Positions 14,730 to 23,461 of a stretch of 40,928 bases of DNA are shown here, piece after piece. Positions within the stretch are counted from its first letter, which is position 1; each line of letters begins with the position of its first letter. The stretch covers positions 1 to 40,928 of the forward strand of contig NZ_JAQKGV010000021.1 of assembly GCF_028617075.1 (NCBI RefSeq), in the 5' to 3' direction. The translations under genes were made by a program, and so were the position numbers. This DNA comes from Rubrobacter calidifluminis (GTDB lineage: Bacteria > Actinomycetota > Rubrobacteria > Rubrobacterales > Rubrobacteraceae). The notes beneath the pieces were generated by a model. The model saw only the letters and a list, made by a program, of their open reading frames with translations. It was not told the origin of the DNA and did not search any database.

Positions 14730-17048
14730 ATGGGAGAACAGAGCGTCGGGCTGCAGAACGAGCCGGTGGACGTGAGCGAGGAGTTCGGACGGCAGGAGAA
14801 CCACTTCTTCGCCGCCGCGAAGGCTGAGAGCTTCGATCCGGCGTCCGCCTCCGGAGAGCTCCTCTGGAGGAGCTTTGCGCTCAAACAGCGGGTCTCCTAC
14901 CACCAGCTCACGCTGCAGCTCGAAGGCTACAAGGTGTGGGAGGATGCACCTCCCGGCGAGTACGAGGACGAGCCGGCCTTCCCGTTCGCCCTCTCCTTCT
15001 ACGGCCCGAGGACGGTGCGGCTGCGGGTGGCGGCGAGGCCGCAGACGATCCGGGAGCGCCCCTCGCTCATGGTCCCGCGACCTCCGCAGGAAGACGCCTC
15101 CCCCTGGGAGCTGGTGGACGGCGGCTGCTGCACGGAGTACCGGGGTCCCGCAGGGACCGTAGCGGTGAGCCGGAGTCCCTGGCGGCTTGAGTTCCGCGAC
15201 GCCTCCGGGCGTCTTCTGACCCGGAGCTGGCACGTCTCGGATAAGCCGGGGGTCGTCAGCGGCAGGCCCACCCCGTTCTCGTTCGTCCGCGACGCCGCCA
15301 ACCTGCGCCGGCACCTCGCGGCCAGCTTCTCGCTCTCCCCCGGGGAGAGGCTCTTCGGAGGCGGCGAGTCGTTCACCGCCCTGAACAAGCGCGGGCAGAA
15401 GCTCGTGCTGTGGACCCGCGACGCCTACGGCACACAGTCGCAGGAGATGTACAAGCCGGTGCCGTTCTTCCTGAGCAGCCGCGGCTACGGGATGTTCGCG
15501 CACACCAGCCATCCTCTCACCCTCGACCTGGGAAGTTCCTACGACGGGGCCGCCGTCCTCTACCTCGACGACGACTTCCTGGATCTGTTCTTCTTCCTCG
15601 GTAGTCCGAAGGAGGTGCTCTCTGAGTACACCGCGCTCACCGGCCGGGCTCCCACCCCGCCGCTGTGGTCGTTCGGGCTCTGGATGGGCCGGGAGAGCTA
15701 CTCCTCCGAGCAGGAGGTGCGGGAGGTGGGGCGGAAGCTGCGCGAGGAGAGGATCCCCTCCGACGTGATACATTTGGACGTCGGCTGGACCGAGGTGCCC
15801 CACCGCAACGACTTCAGGTTCTCCCCCTCGCGCTTTCCCAACCCACAGAAGATGCTCTCCGCCCTCAGGGAGGAGGGATTCCGGGTGAGCCTGTGGCAGC
15901 TCCCCTATTTCAACCCGAAGAACGAGCTGCACGCCGAGGCGATAGAGAAAGGATTCGTGATCCTCTCCGCCAACGGCGAGCCTCCGGTGGACGACGCGGT
16001 GATAGACCTCTCGAACCCGGAGGCCGTCCGCTGGTACCAGGAGAAGCTGGCGAATCTCTTGAAGATGGGCGTCGGCGTCTTCACCGCGGACTTCGGCGAG
16101 GCCGCCCCGCTCTCGGGGATCTACAGCGGGAACAGGAGCGGCTTCGAGGAGCACAACCTCTACCCGCTGCGCTACAACCGGGCGGTCGCCGAAATTACTA
16201 AAGAGGCAACCGGCGAGAGCGTCATCTACGCCAGGAGCGCCTGGGCGGGAAGCCAGCGCTACCCGCTGCACTGGGGCGGGGATGCGGAGGTCACCGACGG
16301 CGCGATGGCCGCCACCCTCAGAGGAGGCCTCTCTTTGGGCCTCTGCGGGTTTTCGTTCTGGAGCCACTTCATCGGGGGGTTCTCGCGGCCCACCCCGCCC
16401 GATCTCTACCTCAGGTGGCTGGCGTTCGGTGTCTTCTGCTCGCACGCCCGCTGTCACGGCGCCCCCCCGACCGAGCCGTGGGAGTACGGAGAGGAGTTCA
16501 CGCAGAGCTTCCGGCGCATCGTCGAGATGCGATACCGGCTCATGCCCTACGTCTACGCCCAGGCGCGGGAGTGCTCGGAGAGGGGATTCCCGATGGTGAG
16601 GCCCCTCTTCTTCGAGTACCCGGAGGACAGGAGCTGCTGGACGGTGGAGGACGAGTACCTCTTCGGCGAGGACCTGCTGGTCGCGCCGCTCGTGGAGAGC
16701 GGTCCGGAGAGGGAGGTCTACCTGCCGCCGGGGCGGTGGTTCGGCTACCCCGACGGGCAGATCTACGAGGGATCGGGGTGGCTCGAGCTCAGGGCGCGGG
16801 AGATCCCGATAGTAGTTCTGGTGCGCGAGGGTGCGGTCGTCCCCCACGCGGAGCTGGCCCGGCACACGGGTGAGATCCGGTGGGACCGGATAGAGCTCAA
16901 AGTCTTCGGGGACGGTGAGGCCTCGGGGCTCTTCTGCCGTCCACAGGAGGACGTCCATCCTCACCGTTTGCGTCTCGGCCGCGGGGATGTATCACCGGAG
17001 GAGGACCCCTCCGGAGGCGAGGTGAGGTGGAGCGTAACCCGGGTGTGA
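14730..17048 (+). CDS. Glycoside hydrolase family 31, alpha-xylosidase-like
   Basis: A 772-residue retaining glycosidase, the usual size of YicI-type alpha-xylosidases. The N-terminal galactose-mutarotase-like domain ends near residue 300. The barrel begins PPLWSFGLWMGRESY near 309. The catalytic nucleophile is D454 in TADFGE and the acid/base is D518 in HWGGDAE; both are intact. C-terminal beta domains follow, including RPLFFEYPED and DLLVAPL. There is no signal peptide, so it acts in the cytoplasm on imported alpha-xylosides or alpha-glucosides. The ATG has GAGGTGAG just upstream. YicI-like is an inference from motif spacing; alpha-glucosidase or sulfoquinovosidase activity cannot be excluded. 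Confidence 0.9.
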   Translation: MGEQSVGLQNEPVDVSEEFGRQENHFFAAAKAESFDPASASGELLWRSFALKQRVSYHQLTLQLEGYKVWEDAPPGEYEDEPAFPFALSFYGPRTVRLRVAARPQTIRERPSLMVPRPPQEDASPWELVDGGCCTEYRGPAGTVAVSRSPWRLEFRDASGRLLTRSWHVSDKPGVVSGRPTPFSFVRDAANLRRHLAASFSLSPGERLFGGGESFTALNKRGQKLVLWTRDAYGTQSQEMYKPVPFFLSSRGYGMFAHTSHPLTLDLGSSYDGAAVLYLDDDFLDLFFFLGSPKEVLSEYTALTGRAPTPPLWSFGLWMGRESYSSEQEVREVGRKLREERIPSDVIHLDVGWTEVPHRNDFRFSPSRFPNPQKMLSALREEGFRVSLWQLPYFNPKNELHAEAIEKGFVILSANGEPPVDDAVIDLSNPEAVRWYQEKLANLLKMGVGVFTADFGEAAPLSGIYSGNRSGFEEHNLYPLRYNRAVAEITKEATGESVIYARSAWAGSQRYPLHWGGDAEVTDGAMAATLRGGLSLGLCGFSFWSHFIGGFSRPTPPDLYLRWLAFGVFCSHARCHGAPPTEPWEYGEEFTQSFRRIVEMRYRLMPYVYAQARECSERGFPMVRPLFFEYPEDRSCWTVEDEYLFGEDLLVAPLVESGPEREVYLPPGRWFGYPDGQIYEGSGWLELRAREIPIVVLVREGAVVPHAELARHTGEIRWDRIELKVFGDGEASGLFCRPQEDVHPHRLRLGRGDVSPEEDPSGGEVRWSVTRV

Positions 17049-17230
17049 GGAGCCGCTCGCACGGGGGATCCTCCCGCCGGAGCCCTGCGGGCACATCGTG
17101 TACGGGGACGCGACCAGAAGCAAAGCATCCCGAAGATGGCCGGGAATACCCCCGGCAGCGACGCACGCGAGGGGACGCTGCGCTGCAGCCGGCGGCCACA
17201 TCCTTCTTCTCTGGAGAGGGTGGCATCAAT

Positions 17231-17255
17231 TCCCCCGGGGGATGTAAGCTAAAAT
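17231..17255 (+). promoter_or_regulatory. Putative promoter/operator of the two-component pair
   Basis: The 12-bp perfect palindrome TCCCCCGGGGGA (17231-17242) lies 7 nt before a TAAAAT -10-like box (17250-17255). A GGAGG ribosome site follows near 17270. The -35 is weak. The rest of the 240-bp gap holds a 6-bp hairpin, GCCGGG/CCCGGC (17139-17156), that may help end GH31 transcription. Confidence 0.4.
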
Positions 17256-17288
17256 TCGTAGGCTGGCAGGAGGTTTACAGAGCGGGAG

Positions 17289-18368
17289 ATGGCCCTCTCC
17301 GAAAACTCAATGGTTCGCGTGCAGGCGGCCCGCGTCCTCGAGGAGAACGAGGAAGCGATCCTCGCGGGCTACCTGAGACGACTCAGAGAGGAGGGCAACT
17401 TCCTGATCGCGGGGGGAGAAGAGAAAGAAGCGATCGGGGAGGGGCGCAGGATGCTCAGATGGGCCGTACTCGCGCTGAGGGACGAAGGATCGGAGAAGGA
17501 CACGCTCATTGACGAGCTCGCGGAGAACGCAGAGGCCGTCGGGTCGCCAGAGGAGCAGCACCCGGATGAGGCGTTGCGTGCCGGGGTTGCGCTCTGCCGG
17601 GCGGCGTTCGATATGCTGGTAGAGCGTCTGGACCTCTCCGACATCTCCCCGCAGGAGATCTTCGAGGTCGCGCAGACCATCCAGCAGAGCGTGATGGAAC
17701 GTGTGGCACGGGTCTCGATGGTCTCCTACGTGGACTATCTCCTGACCAAGATAGGCGAGGTGCAGAGCGAGGAGCGCAGGCGATTCTCGCGCGAGCTCCA
17801 CGACAGGGTCGCACACGCGATGGCGCTGGTCAATCAGAGCCTGGAACTCTACGCCGCGACGAGAGACCGGGACCCCGAGCAGGCCCAAAGCAAGCTCTCC
17901 CAGGCACGCGAGGCCAACCTGGAGGCGATCGAGGCGGCCCGCGAGCTCGCCCTCGATTTACGCCAGAGCGGAGCCGGCGAAGGCCTGCAGGTGGCCCTGG
18001 AGAATCTGGGCCGGGCGAGCATCCCGCCGGGGATGCGCTACGAGGTCTCTTTCGAGGGAGACGAAGAGATGATACCCCGCCACGTGCGAGATCAGCTCTA
18101 CATGATCCTGCGCGAGGGGGTCAGGAACGCGGTCTCACACTCCGGCGGCGATCTGGTGGAGGTGGAGGTCAGGATCTCGCCGCGGGAGGTGGTGGCGGCC
18201 GTCACCGACAGCGGAAGCGGCTTCGACCCCCGGCGCGTCCGTCGTAGGGTCGGGCTCCACTCGATGAGGGAACGCGCCTCCCTGCTCGGGGGAAGCTTCG
18301 AGATATCATCCTCGCCGGGCGGAGGGACGAAAGCAGTAACGAAGGTCCCGCTCAGGAGCCGGTCGTGA
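17289..18368 (+). CDS. Soluble sensor histidine kinase (HisKA_3 type)
   Basis: A 359-residue kinase of the NarL-partner class. The dimerisation motif RRRFSRELHDRVAHAM places the phospho-acceptor at H171. The ATPase domain has EGVRNAVSHS (N box) near 276-285, DSGSGFDP near 305 and VGLHSMRERASLLGG near 318. No transmembrane segment or signal peptide is seen. The first 150 residues are a helical, acidic domain without a PAS or GAF signature, so the signal is cytoplasmic and unknown. Its helical build recalls Rsb-type co-antagonist domains, which is only an impression. The ATG is 15 nt after GGAGG; the ATG at 17310 is an alternative. It overlaps the regulator gene by 4 nt. Confidence 0.88.
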   Translation: MALSENSMVRVQAARVLEENEEAILAGYLRRLREEGNFLIAGGEEKEAIGEGRRMLRWAVLALRDEGSEKDTLIDELAENAEAVGSPEEQHPDEALRAGVALCRAAFDMLVERLDLSDISPQEIFEVAQTIQQSVMERVARVSMVSYVDYLLTKIGEVQSEERRRFSRELHDRVAHAMALVNQSLELYAATRDRDPEQAQSKLSQAREANLEAIEAARELALDLRQSGAGEGLQVALENLGRASIPPGMRYEVSFEGDEEMIPRHVRDQLYMILREGVRNAVSHSGGDLVEVEVRISPREVVAAVTDSGSGFDPRRVRRRVGLHSMRERASLLGGSFEISSSPGGGTKAVTKVPLRSRS

Positions 18369-19018
18369 GCAGGAAGATAAAGGTAGCCCTCGCCGACGAT
18401 CACACGATGTTCCGCCAGGGGCTCAGGGAGATGCTCTCGACGGATCCATCTCTGGAGGTCACCTGGGAGGCCGCCAACGGGGCCGAGGTCGTCGAACTGG
18501 CGCGAACCTCCCCGCCCGATGTCCTCATACTCGACGTGGAGATGCCGATCATGGGGGCCGGGGAGACCATGCAACACCTGGGAAAGCTGCAGCCGCCACC
18601 CAGGATTATCATCGTGACCATGTTCGAGGAGCCGCGCCTGGTGCGCGAGCTGCTGGCTGCGGGGGCGAGTGCATACCTGGTGAAGAGCGCCTCGCTCGAA
18701 GAGTTGCTCGCGGCAGTGCACGCCGCCGTGGAGAATCCCAGCGAGGACAACGTCGTACTCTCCGTGCCGCGTGGGGTGCTGGAGAGATCGGGCAAAAGGT
18801 GCGCCCTCTCGGAGAGGGAGCTGGAGGTGCTCCTTCTCGCCGCGCGGGGGCTCTCCAACCGAAAGATCTCCGTCGTCCTGCACCTCTCCGAGGCGACCGT
18901 CAAGCGCCACCTGGCCAACATCTACGCCAAGCTCGGGGTCACCTCCCGCAGCGAGGCAGCCCGCAGGGCCCTCTCGGAGGGCTGGATCTCCACCTACGAG
19001 CTGACCCGCGAGGGGTGA
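18365..19018 (+). CDS. Response regulator, NarL/LuxR family
   Basis: A 217-residue transcription factor. The receiver domain has ADDHTMFRQGL (acidic pair D10/D11), the phospho-acceptor D57 in LILDVEMP, and conserved Thr and Lys in VTMFEE and YLVKSAS. The LuxR helix-turn-helix occupies about residues 145-205, with LSERELEVLLLAARGLSNRKIS and ATVKRHLANIYAKLGV. It is translated from a GTG overlapping the kinase stop (GTGA), so the two form a cognate pair. Target genes are not identifiable from the window; the CCCCCGGGGG palindrome upstream of the kinase is a candidate autoregulatory site. Confidence 0.93.
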   Translation: MSRKIKVALADDHTMFRQGLREMLSTDPSLEVTWEAANGAEVVELARTSPPDVLILDVEMPIMGAGETMQHLGKLQPPPRIIIVTMFEEPRLVRELLAAGASAYLVKSASLEELLAAVHAAVENPSEDNVVLSVPRGVLERSGKRCALSERELEVLLLAARGLSNRKISVVLHLSEATVKRHLANIYAKLGVTSRSEAARRALSEGWISTYELTREG

Positions 19019-19040
19019 GGATCGAAGAACGGGGTCGTCG

Positions 19041-19241
19041 TTACTGCAGAAGCCTCTTCAGGCCCTCTTCGAGGTACTCCGCGGAGACCGAGCCGTCTGG
19101 GGTGTAAGAGACGGCTTCCCTGCAGAGGTGGTAGAGCGCGAGCGTGCGCGTCGGGGAGAGCCTGCGGTTGCCCGCCTGTTCCAGGACCAGACGCATGAGC
19201 TCGAGCGCCACCTCCGCGTCGCTCTTTCTCGGCTGTTCCAC
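19041..19241 (-). CDS. Small protein of unknown function (66 aa)
   Basis: A 66-residue, mostly helical protein with a KSDAEVALELMRLVLEQAG helix and a C-terminal EYLEEGLKRLLQ helix. I do not recognise a family. A GTG start preceded at 8 nt by GAGGGAGGAGG is an excellent ribosome site and the main reason to accept it as a gene. It is convergent with the response regulator (22-bp gap) and divergent from the DUF2225 gene. Confidence 0.6.
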   Translation of the reverse strand: MEQPRKSDAEVALELMRLVLEQAGNRRLSPTRTLALYHLCREAVSYTPDGSVSAEYLEEGLKRLLQ

Positions 19242-19374
19242 CGGGTCTACCTCCTCCCTCAGAGGGCGACGATCAGCCGGGAATCCGCCGGCGCTGTGGT
19301 AAACTCAGCATACCTTGATTTTCGCAGAGAAGACCGCACCGCGCAGCGCGAAAAGCATCCGGCGAGGGTGAGCC

Positions 19375-20049
19375 TTGGGCAGGGTCAGACGCGTCTACGT
19401 CAGATGTCCGGTATGTGAGCGCATCTTTCCCACCCTCCACGCCGGCTCCTACGTGACCGTGGGCCGCGAGACCGATCTGTGCCCCAAATTCCCCGGGCGA
19501 GTCTCGGACGGCTCGCTGCTCCTGCAGAGCGCGGTGACGATGTGTCCGGCATGCTCGTTCGCCTCCCCCTCGGACTTCGGCGAGCTCGACCTCTCCTTCG
19601 ACGAACGCTACGAGCTCGAGGAGCTCCTGAGGGAGGACGGCCTCCTCAAGGTCTTCCGCAGCAGTCCTCCCCCCTGGCTCGCCTTCCACGCCGCGGAGAT
19701 CTGCGGCAGGGAGCTCGGGGCCACCCACCGGGAGCTCGGTGATCTGTGCCTGAGAGCCTCGTGGGTGTGCAGAAAGGAGAAGGAACAACCCTTCGAGAGC
19801 ACCTTCCAGCTGCGGGCGATCCGACACTTCCTGCGCGCGCTTGAAGAAGAGGACCTCTACGGGAGGGAGCTCGCCCTCACCACCTACCTGGTCGGCGAGC
19901 TCAACCGGAGGCTCGGCAACCACCGCGAGGCGCTCAACTGGTACGTCAACGCCGAGCGTACCATGCAGTGGATCTCCGATCCATCCCTCACCTGGCTGGG
20001 GCGGCTCATCTCCCGCCAGCGCGAGCTCGCCGAGTCGCAGGCGGCCTGA
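19375..20049 (+). CDS. DUF2225 family protein (zinc-ribbon-like with TPR-like helices)
   Basis: A 224-residue cytoplasmic protein. Two Cys pairs, CPVC (residues 11-14) and CPAC (57-60), with a TDLCPKFPG segment between them, match the metal-binding head of DUF2225. The C-terminal half is helical with a TPR-like unit, YLVGELNRRLGNHREALNWYVN. Its function is unknown; it is found in clostridia, cyanobacteria and deep-branching actinobacteria. The start is a TTG at 19375. A TAAACT box at 19300-19305 is a possible -10, but about 70 nt of leader would then remain. Its stop lies 3 bp from the convergent LCP gene. Confidence 0.82.
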   Translation: MGRVRRVYVRCPVCERIFPTLHAGSYVTVGRETDLCPKFPGRVSDGSLLLQSAVTMCPACSFASPSDFGELDLSFDERYELEELLREDGLLKVFRSSPPPWLAFHAAEICGRELGATHRELGDLCLRASWVCRKEKEQPFESTFQLRAIRHFLRALEEEDLYGRELALTTYLVGELNRRLGNHREALNWYVNAERTMQWISDPSLTWLGRLISRQRELAESQAA

Positions 20050-20052
20050 GCC

Positions 20053-20901
20053 TCAGCCTATGGTCTCCTGGATCACCTCCTGCGCGGCCTTCCTGTCCGG
20101 GATCCAGAACGAGATCCCGTTGATGTACTGCGGGTGACCCGGGTAGAGGGCGGCCTTCCCCCCTCCCCCGTAGAGCTTGTACTGCAGAGCGAAGCGCAGG
20201 AGAGAGACCGGGTTCATGTTCGTCTTGGTGTTGTCCAGGATCGCCCCGATCACCGCGGGGAGCCGGGGCAGGTTGGCCGGCGAGGTCGCCTGCGCGACGA
20301 GCTGGTCGAGGAACTGCTGCTGGCGCTCCTCGCGCCCGATGTCTCCCTGCGGGTCGTCCCGCCAGCGGACGTAGGCCAGCGCCTGTCCGCCGTTCAGCTT
20401 CTGCACGCCGGGGTCTATCTTGTACACCCTGCCCTCTATGCCGAGGTTTATGGGCTCCTTCACGTCTATGGTGATCCCGCCGAGGGCGTTGACGACGTCT
20501 TTGACCCCGGTGAACTTGACGAGCACGTAGTGGTCCACCGGTACGTTCAGGTCGTCCTTGAGCGTCCTGAGGGTCAGGTCGGCCCCGCCGTAGGTGTAGG
20601 CCGAGTTGACCTTGCCCCAGCCGTATCCCTCTATCCTGACCAGCGAGTCGCGCGGAATGGAGAGCATTCCGCCCGTGGCCCGGAAGATCACCATGGTGTC
20701 GGTGCGCGCCGGGGCTCCATCACCCCGGGTGTCGCTGCCCAGCAGCAGCACCCGCTGGTCCCCGACGGGGACCAGGAGATAGCCGAGGAACAGCAGGACG
20801 AGCGCCGCCACCACGAGCAGTATCCGCCGCCGGGCGTAGTTCGGGCGCTTTTTGCCCAGATCACCGGGCAGCTCCCCGGCTCTGTACACTTTCATCGACA
20901 C
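20053..20901 (-). CDS. LytR-CpsA-Psr (LCP) family wall-polymer ligase
   Basis: A 282-residue membrane-anchored enzyme that should transfer a polyprenyl-phosphate-linked glycan onto peptidoglycan. After a basic cytoplasmic tail there is one transmembrane anchor at about residues 26-46 (RRILLVVAALVLLFLGYLL). The extracellular LCP domain begins LLLGSDTRGDGAPARTDTM. It includes LSIPRDSLV, VNSAYTYGG, ALAYVRWR and IGREERQQQFL, the Arg- and Asp-bearing motifs that bind pyrophosphate and Mg2+. A TATAAT box lies 8 nt before the GTG at 20901, with no ribosome site, so translation is probably leaderless; an ATG two codons later is the alternative. It is a plausible final attachment step for glycans encoded in this window. 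Confidence 0.9.
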   Translation of the reverse strand: MSMKVYRAGELPGDLGKKRPNYARRRILLVVAALVLLFLGYLLVPVGDQRVLLLGSDTRGDGAPARTDTMVIFRATGGMLSIPRDSLVRIEGYGWGKVNSAYTYGGADLTLRTLKDDLNVPVDHYVLVKFTGVKDVVNALGGITIDVKEPINLGIEGRVYKIDPGVQKLNGGQALAYVRWRDDPQGDIGREERQQQFLDQLVAQATSPANLPRLPAVIGAILDNTKTNMNPVSLLRFALQYKLYGGGGKAALYPGHPQYINGISFWIPDRKAAQEVIQETIG

Positions 20902-20909
20902 GGGTCGAG

Positions 20910-20915
20910 ATTATA
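20910..20915 (-). promoter_or_regulatory. -10 box of a likely leaderless LCP transcript
   Basis: TATAAT on the minus strand ends 8 nt before the LCP GTG start, so transcription would begin at about the start codon. The dyad CCGCG-N5-CGCGG (20924-20938) lies just upstream, in place of a recognisable -35. Confidence 0.6.
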
Positions 20916-20957
20916 TCCGCATGCCGCGGTCATCGCGGACACACGGGCGGCACACGA

Positions 20958-20971
20958 TATACATGTATACT
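20958..20971 (+). promoter_or_regulatory. Palindrome overlapping a -10 box (leaderless gene at 20978)
   Basis: The perfect 12-bp palindrome TATACATGTATA (20958-20969) overlaps a TATACT -10 box (20966-20971) that ends 6 nt before the ATG at 20978. No ribosome site precedes the ATG, so the transcript is probably leaderless. A protein bound to the palindrome would block it. Confidence 0.5.
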
Positions 20972-20977
20972 TGATCC

Positions 20978-21805
20978 ATGCAGGGCCTTCAGAGACCATC
21001 TCTCGAGGTCGGGGATGAGCGGGTAGCCTGGGAGGGGCTCGCGTCCTCCTGCGCTTCGCCCGCGCGCCGGCTGGCAGCGACGGGAGGGCTCGCGATCCTG
21101 CTCTTCATGCTGATCTCCACCGCCCTCGACCTCTACTACAATGCCTTCGGCGTGCGGTACGCGCTCGGCGGGATCGTGGCCGTGCCCTACCGGGCTTTCT
21201 ACACCTCTCTGGCAGTTAGCGTCACGGTTGCTCTTTGCGGTTACGGCGTGTGGCTCGTGCGCAGCCTGAGATCATACTCGTCCTTCGCCGGCATCTTGCG
21301 AGATGGGGGGTTGGATCCCAGGAGGCCCACCCGGCGAGGGCTCCGGGTCTACTCTGACGAGCAGTTGCTAGCGCTGCGCAGCCGCTACGAACGCTCCCGC
21401 GACCCGAGGTTCCGCCGGCTGCTCGAGCGCACCTTCGGCTTCCATCCGGACGACTCTTTCTCACTCGCCCCCCTCAACGTCCGCCCGGCCACCTTCGAGA
21501 TGAGCGCCCTCAGGGTAGAGTGGGAGGCCGCCCTGATCCTCGAGCAGGGCCGGGACCCTCTGCCGGAGATCACCTGGTGGATGGAGAGCAGGCTGCACCT
21601 CATGCCCCGGCAGGCCGGCAAGACCCAGAGGCTCATCTACGCCCTGCGCTACACCACGGACTCGGTGCAGGAGCTCAAGCGGCGCTACGGCTATCGGACG
21701 GAGCGCTGGCCGCAGACCGTGCCGGAGGGCAAGCTCTTCGACGCCCTGCGGGATTTCGAAGAGGCCCGGCGCATCCGCGCCGCCCTCAGCAGAAAGAGGT
21801 CTTGA
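20978..21805 (+). CDS. Membrane protein of unknown function (275 aa, two TM segments)
   Basis: I do not recognise a family. Two hydrophobic segments are visible, at about residues 33-52 (TGGLAILLFMLISTALDLYY) and 68-93 (PYRAFYTSLAVSVTVALCGYGVWLV). The remaining 180 residues are a soluble, Arg-rich, helical cytoplasmic domain with WEAALILEQGRDPLPEITWW. It is divergent from the LCP gene, 76 bp away, and is followed after 6 bp by the PhoD-like gene, so it is probably co-transcribed with that phosphatase. A role at the membrane or wall is only suggested by this context. Confidence 0.72.
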   Translation: MQGLQRPSLEVGDERVAWEGLASSCASPARRLAATGGLAILLFMLISTALDLYYNAFGVRYALGGIVAVPYRAFYTSLAVSVTVALCGYGVWLVRSLRSYSSFAGILRDGGLDPRRPTRRGLRVYSDEQLLALRSRYERSRDPRFRRLLERTFGFHPDDSFSLAPLNVRPATFEMSALRVEWEAALILEQGRDPLPEITWWMESRLHLMPRQAGKTQRLIYALRYTTDSVQELKRRYGYRTERWPQTVPEGKLFDALRDFEEARRIRAALSRKRS

Positions 21806-21811
21806 ACTGGC

Positions 21812-23461
21812 ATGACGGCTCTCGTTCTCGGCCCTCTGCTCCGCTACACGGGCCCCACGGAGGCCACCGTCTGGGTCGAGACGGACCAGCCCGGCGAGGT
21901 GGGCATACACATCGAAGGTGAAGCTCACCACGAACGCACCTTCAGCGTCGAGGGGCACCACTACGCGCTCGTCTACCTCACCGGTCTGGAACCCGCGAAG
22001 ACCTACGAGTACGAGGTGACGCTCGAAGGCGTGAAGGTCTGGCCCGAGGAGGACTCTCCGTTCCCGCCGAGCGTCATCCGCACTCCAAAGACCGATGGCC
22101 CGTTCAGGATCTGCTTCGGCTCCTGCCGGGTCTCGGCTCCCCACGAAGAGCCCTACACCCTGAGCCCCGACGAGGACCCGCGAGGCCATGGGCAGGACGC
22201 CCTCTTCGCCCTGGCCCGCAGGATGCTCCGCACCCCCAAAGAGCAGTGGCCCGACGCCCTGCTCCTGCTGGGGGATCAGATCTACGCCGACGAGGTCTCT
22301 CCCGGGACGCTGGCGTTTATCGAGTCCCGGCGCGACACGCGCAGGCCCCCAGGCAGGGAGGTCGCGGACTTCGAAGAGTACACCCGTCTCTACCGGGAAT
22401 CCTGGGGAGAGAAGACCATCCGCTGGCTCCTCTCCACCGTCCCCTCGGCGATGATCTTCGACGACCACGACGTACACGACGACTGGAACACCTCCTGGCG
22501 CTGGGTCCGGAAGATGCGTCAGAAGAGCTGGTGGGGGGAGAGGATTACCGGGGCCTTCATGTCCTACTGGATCTACCAGCACCTCGGGAACCTCTCCCCC
22601 GCCGAGCTCGTCGAGGACGAGGTGTTCTGCCGGGTGCGCGGCTCCCGGGACGCGGGAGGGCTCCTGCGTGCCTTCGCCCGCCGCGCCGACCGAGAGGCCG
22701 GCGGTACCCGCTGGAGCTTCCATCGAGACTTCGGTTCGACCCGGCTCATCATGGTCGACTCCCGGGCCGGCCGGGTCCTGGAGGAAGGGCGACGATCGAT
22801 GCTGGACGAGGCGGAGTGGCGGTGGGTGGAGGATTGCGCCCGCGGGGAGTTCGACCACCTCCTCATCGGCACCTCGCTTCCGCTCCTCCTCGCCCCCGGT
22901 CTGCACGGCCTGGAGTCAGCAAGCGAGGCCGTGTGCGCCGGAGCGTGGGGCGCGCCTGGTTCGAAGGTCGGGGAGGTGGTCCGTCAGGCGCTCGACCTCG
23001 AGCACTGGGCGGCCTTCGAGGAATCCTTCGACAGGATGGTCCGGTTGATAAGCTCGGTCGCCTCCGGCGAGCGCTCCGGAAGACGGCCTCCAGCTTCCAT
23101 CGTGGTGCTCTCCGGAGACGTGCACCACGGCTACCTGGCGGAGATGAACCCGGGCGGCAAAGCAGAGAGCCTCGTCTACCAGGCCGTGGGTTCGCCGCTC
23201 AGAAACATGCTCCCCCGGGCCGAACGGGCCGCCATGAGGGCTGGATGGTCCCGGGGCGGGGAGTTCGCCGGACGGATGCTCGCCCGGCTCGCCGGAGTCG
23301 GGGAACCCTCACCTTCCTGGTGGCTCCTGCACGAAGAGCCCTGGTTCGACAATCACGTCTCGACGCTCGAGATGGCGGGCAGGAGGTGTACGCTGAGGGT
23401 CGAGCGTCCTGCCGGCGGAGACCCCACCCTGACGCCCATCCTCGAACGCCGCCTGGCGTAA
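21812..23461 (+). CDS. PhoD-like metallophosphatase (alkaline phosphatase D family)
   Basis: A 549-residue protein. The N-terminal fibronectin-like domain (about 1-95) has TGPTEATVWVET and LTGLEPAKTYEYEV. The metallophosphatase domain follows with FGSCRVSAP, LLLLGDQIYADE and MIFDDHDVHDDWN, supplying the metal-binding Asp and His residues. A VVLSGDVHHGYLAEM motif near residue 430 completes the site. It differs from secreted PhoD in having no signal peptide, so the enzyme seems cytoplasmic. PhoD enzymes hydrolyse phosphomonoesters or diesters, including teichoic acids; the substrate here is unknown. It follows the two-TM gene by 6 bp. Confidence 0.87.
   Translation: MTALVLGPLLRYTGPTEATVWVETDQPGEVGIHIEGEAHHERTFSVEGHHYALVYLTGLEPAKTYEYEVTLEGVKVWPEEDSPFPPSVIRTPKTDGPFRICFGSCRVSAPHEEPYTLSPDEDPRGHGQDALFALARRMLRTPKEQWPDALLLLGDQIYADEVSPGTLAFIESRRDTRRPPGREVADFEEYTRLYRESWGEKTIRWLLSTVPSAMIFDDHDVHDDWNTSWRWVRKMRQKSWWGERITGAFMSYWIYQHLGNLSPAELVEDEVFCRVRGSRDAGGLLRAFARRADREAGGTRWSFHRDFGSTRLIMVDSRAGRVLEEGRRSMLDEAEWRWVEDCARGEFDHLLIGTSLPLLLAPGLHGLESASEAVCAGAWGAPGSKVGEVVRQALDLEHWAAFEESFDRMVRLISSVASGERSGRRPPASIVVLSGDVHHGYLAEMNPGGKAESLVYQAVGSPLRNMLPRAERAAMRAGWSRGGEFAGRMLARLAGVGEPSPSWWLLHEEPWFDNHVSTLEMAGRRCTLRVERPAGGDPTLTPILERRLA

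Noticed and set aside
14400-16964. 854-codon open frame on the minus strand
   Set aside because: It lies antisense to the GH31 gene, whose catalytic motifs are intact. Long antisense frames are expected at this GC content, and the product shows low-complexity sequence without a known domain.
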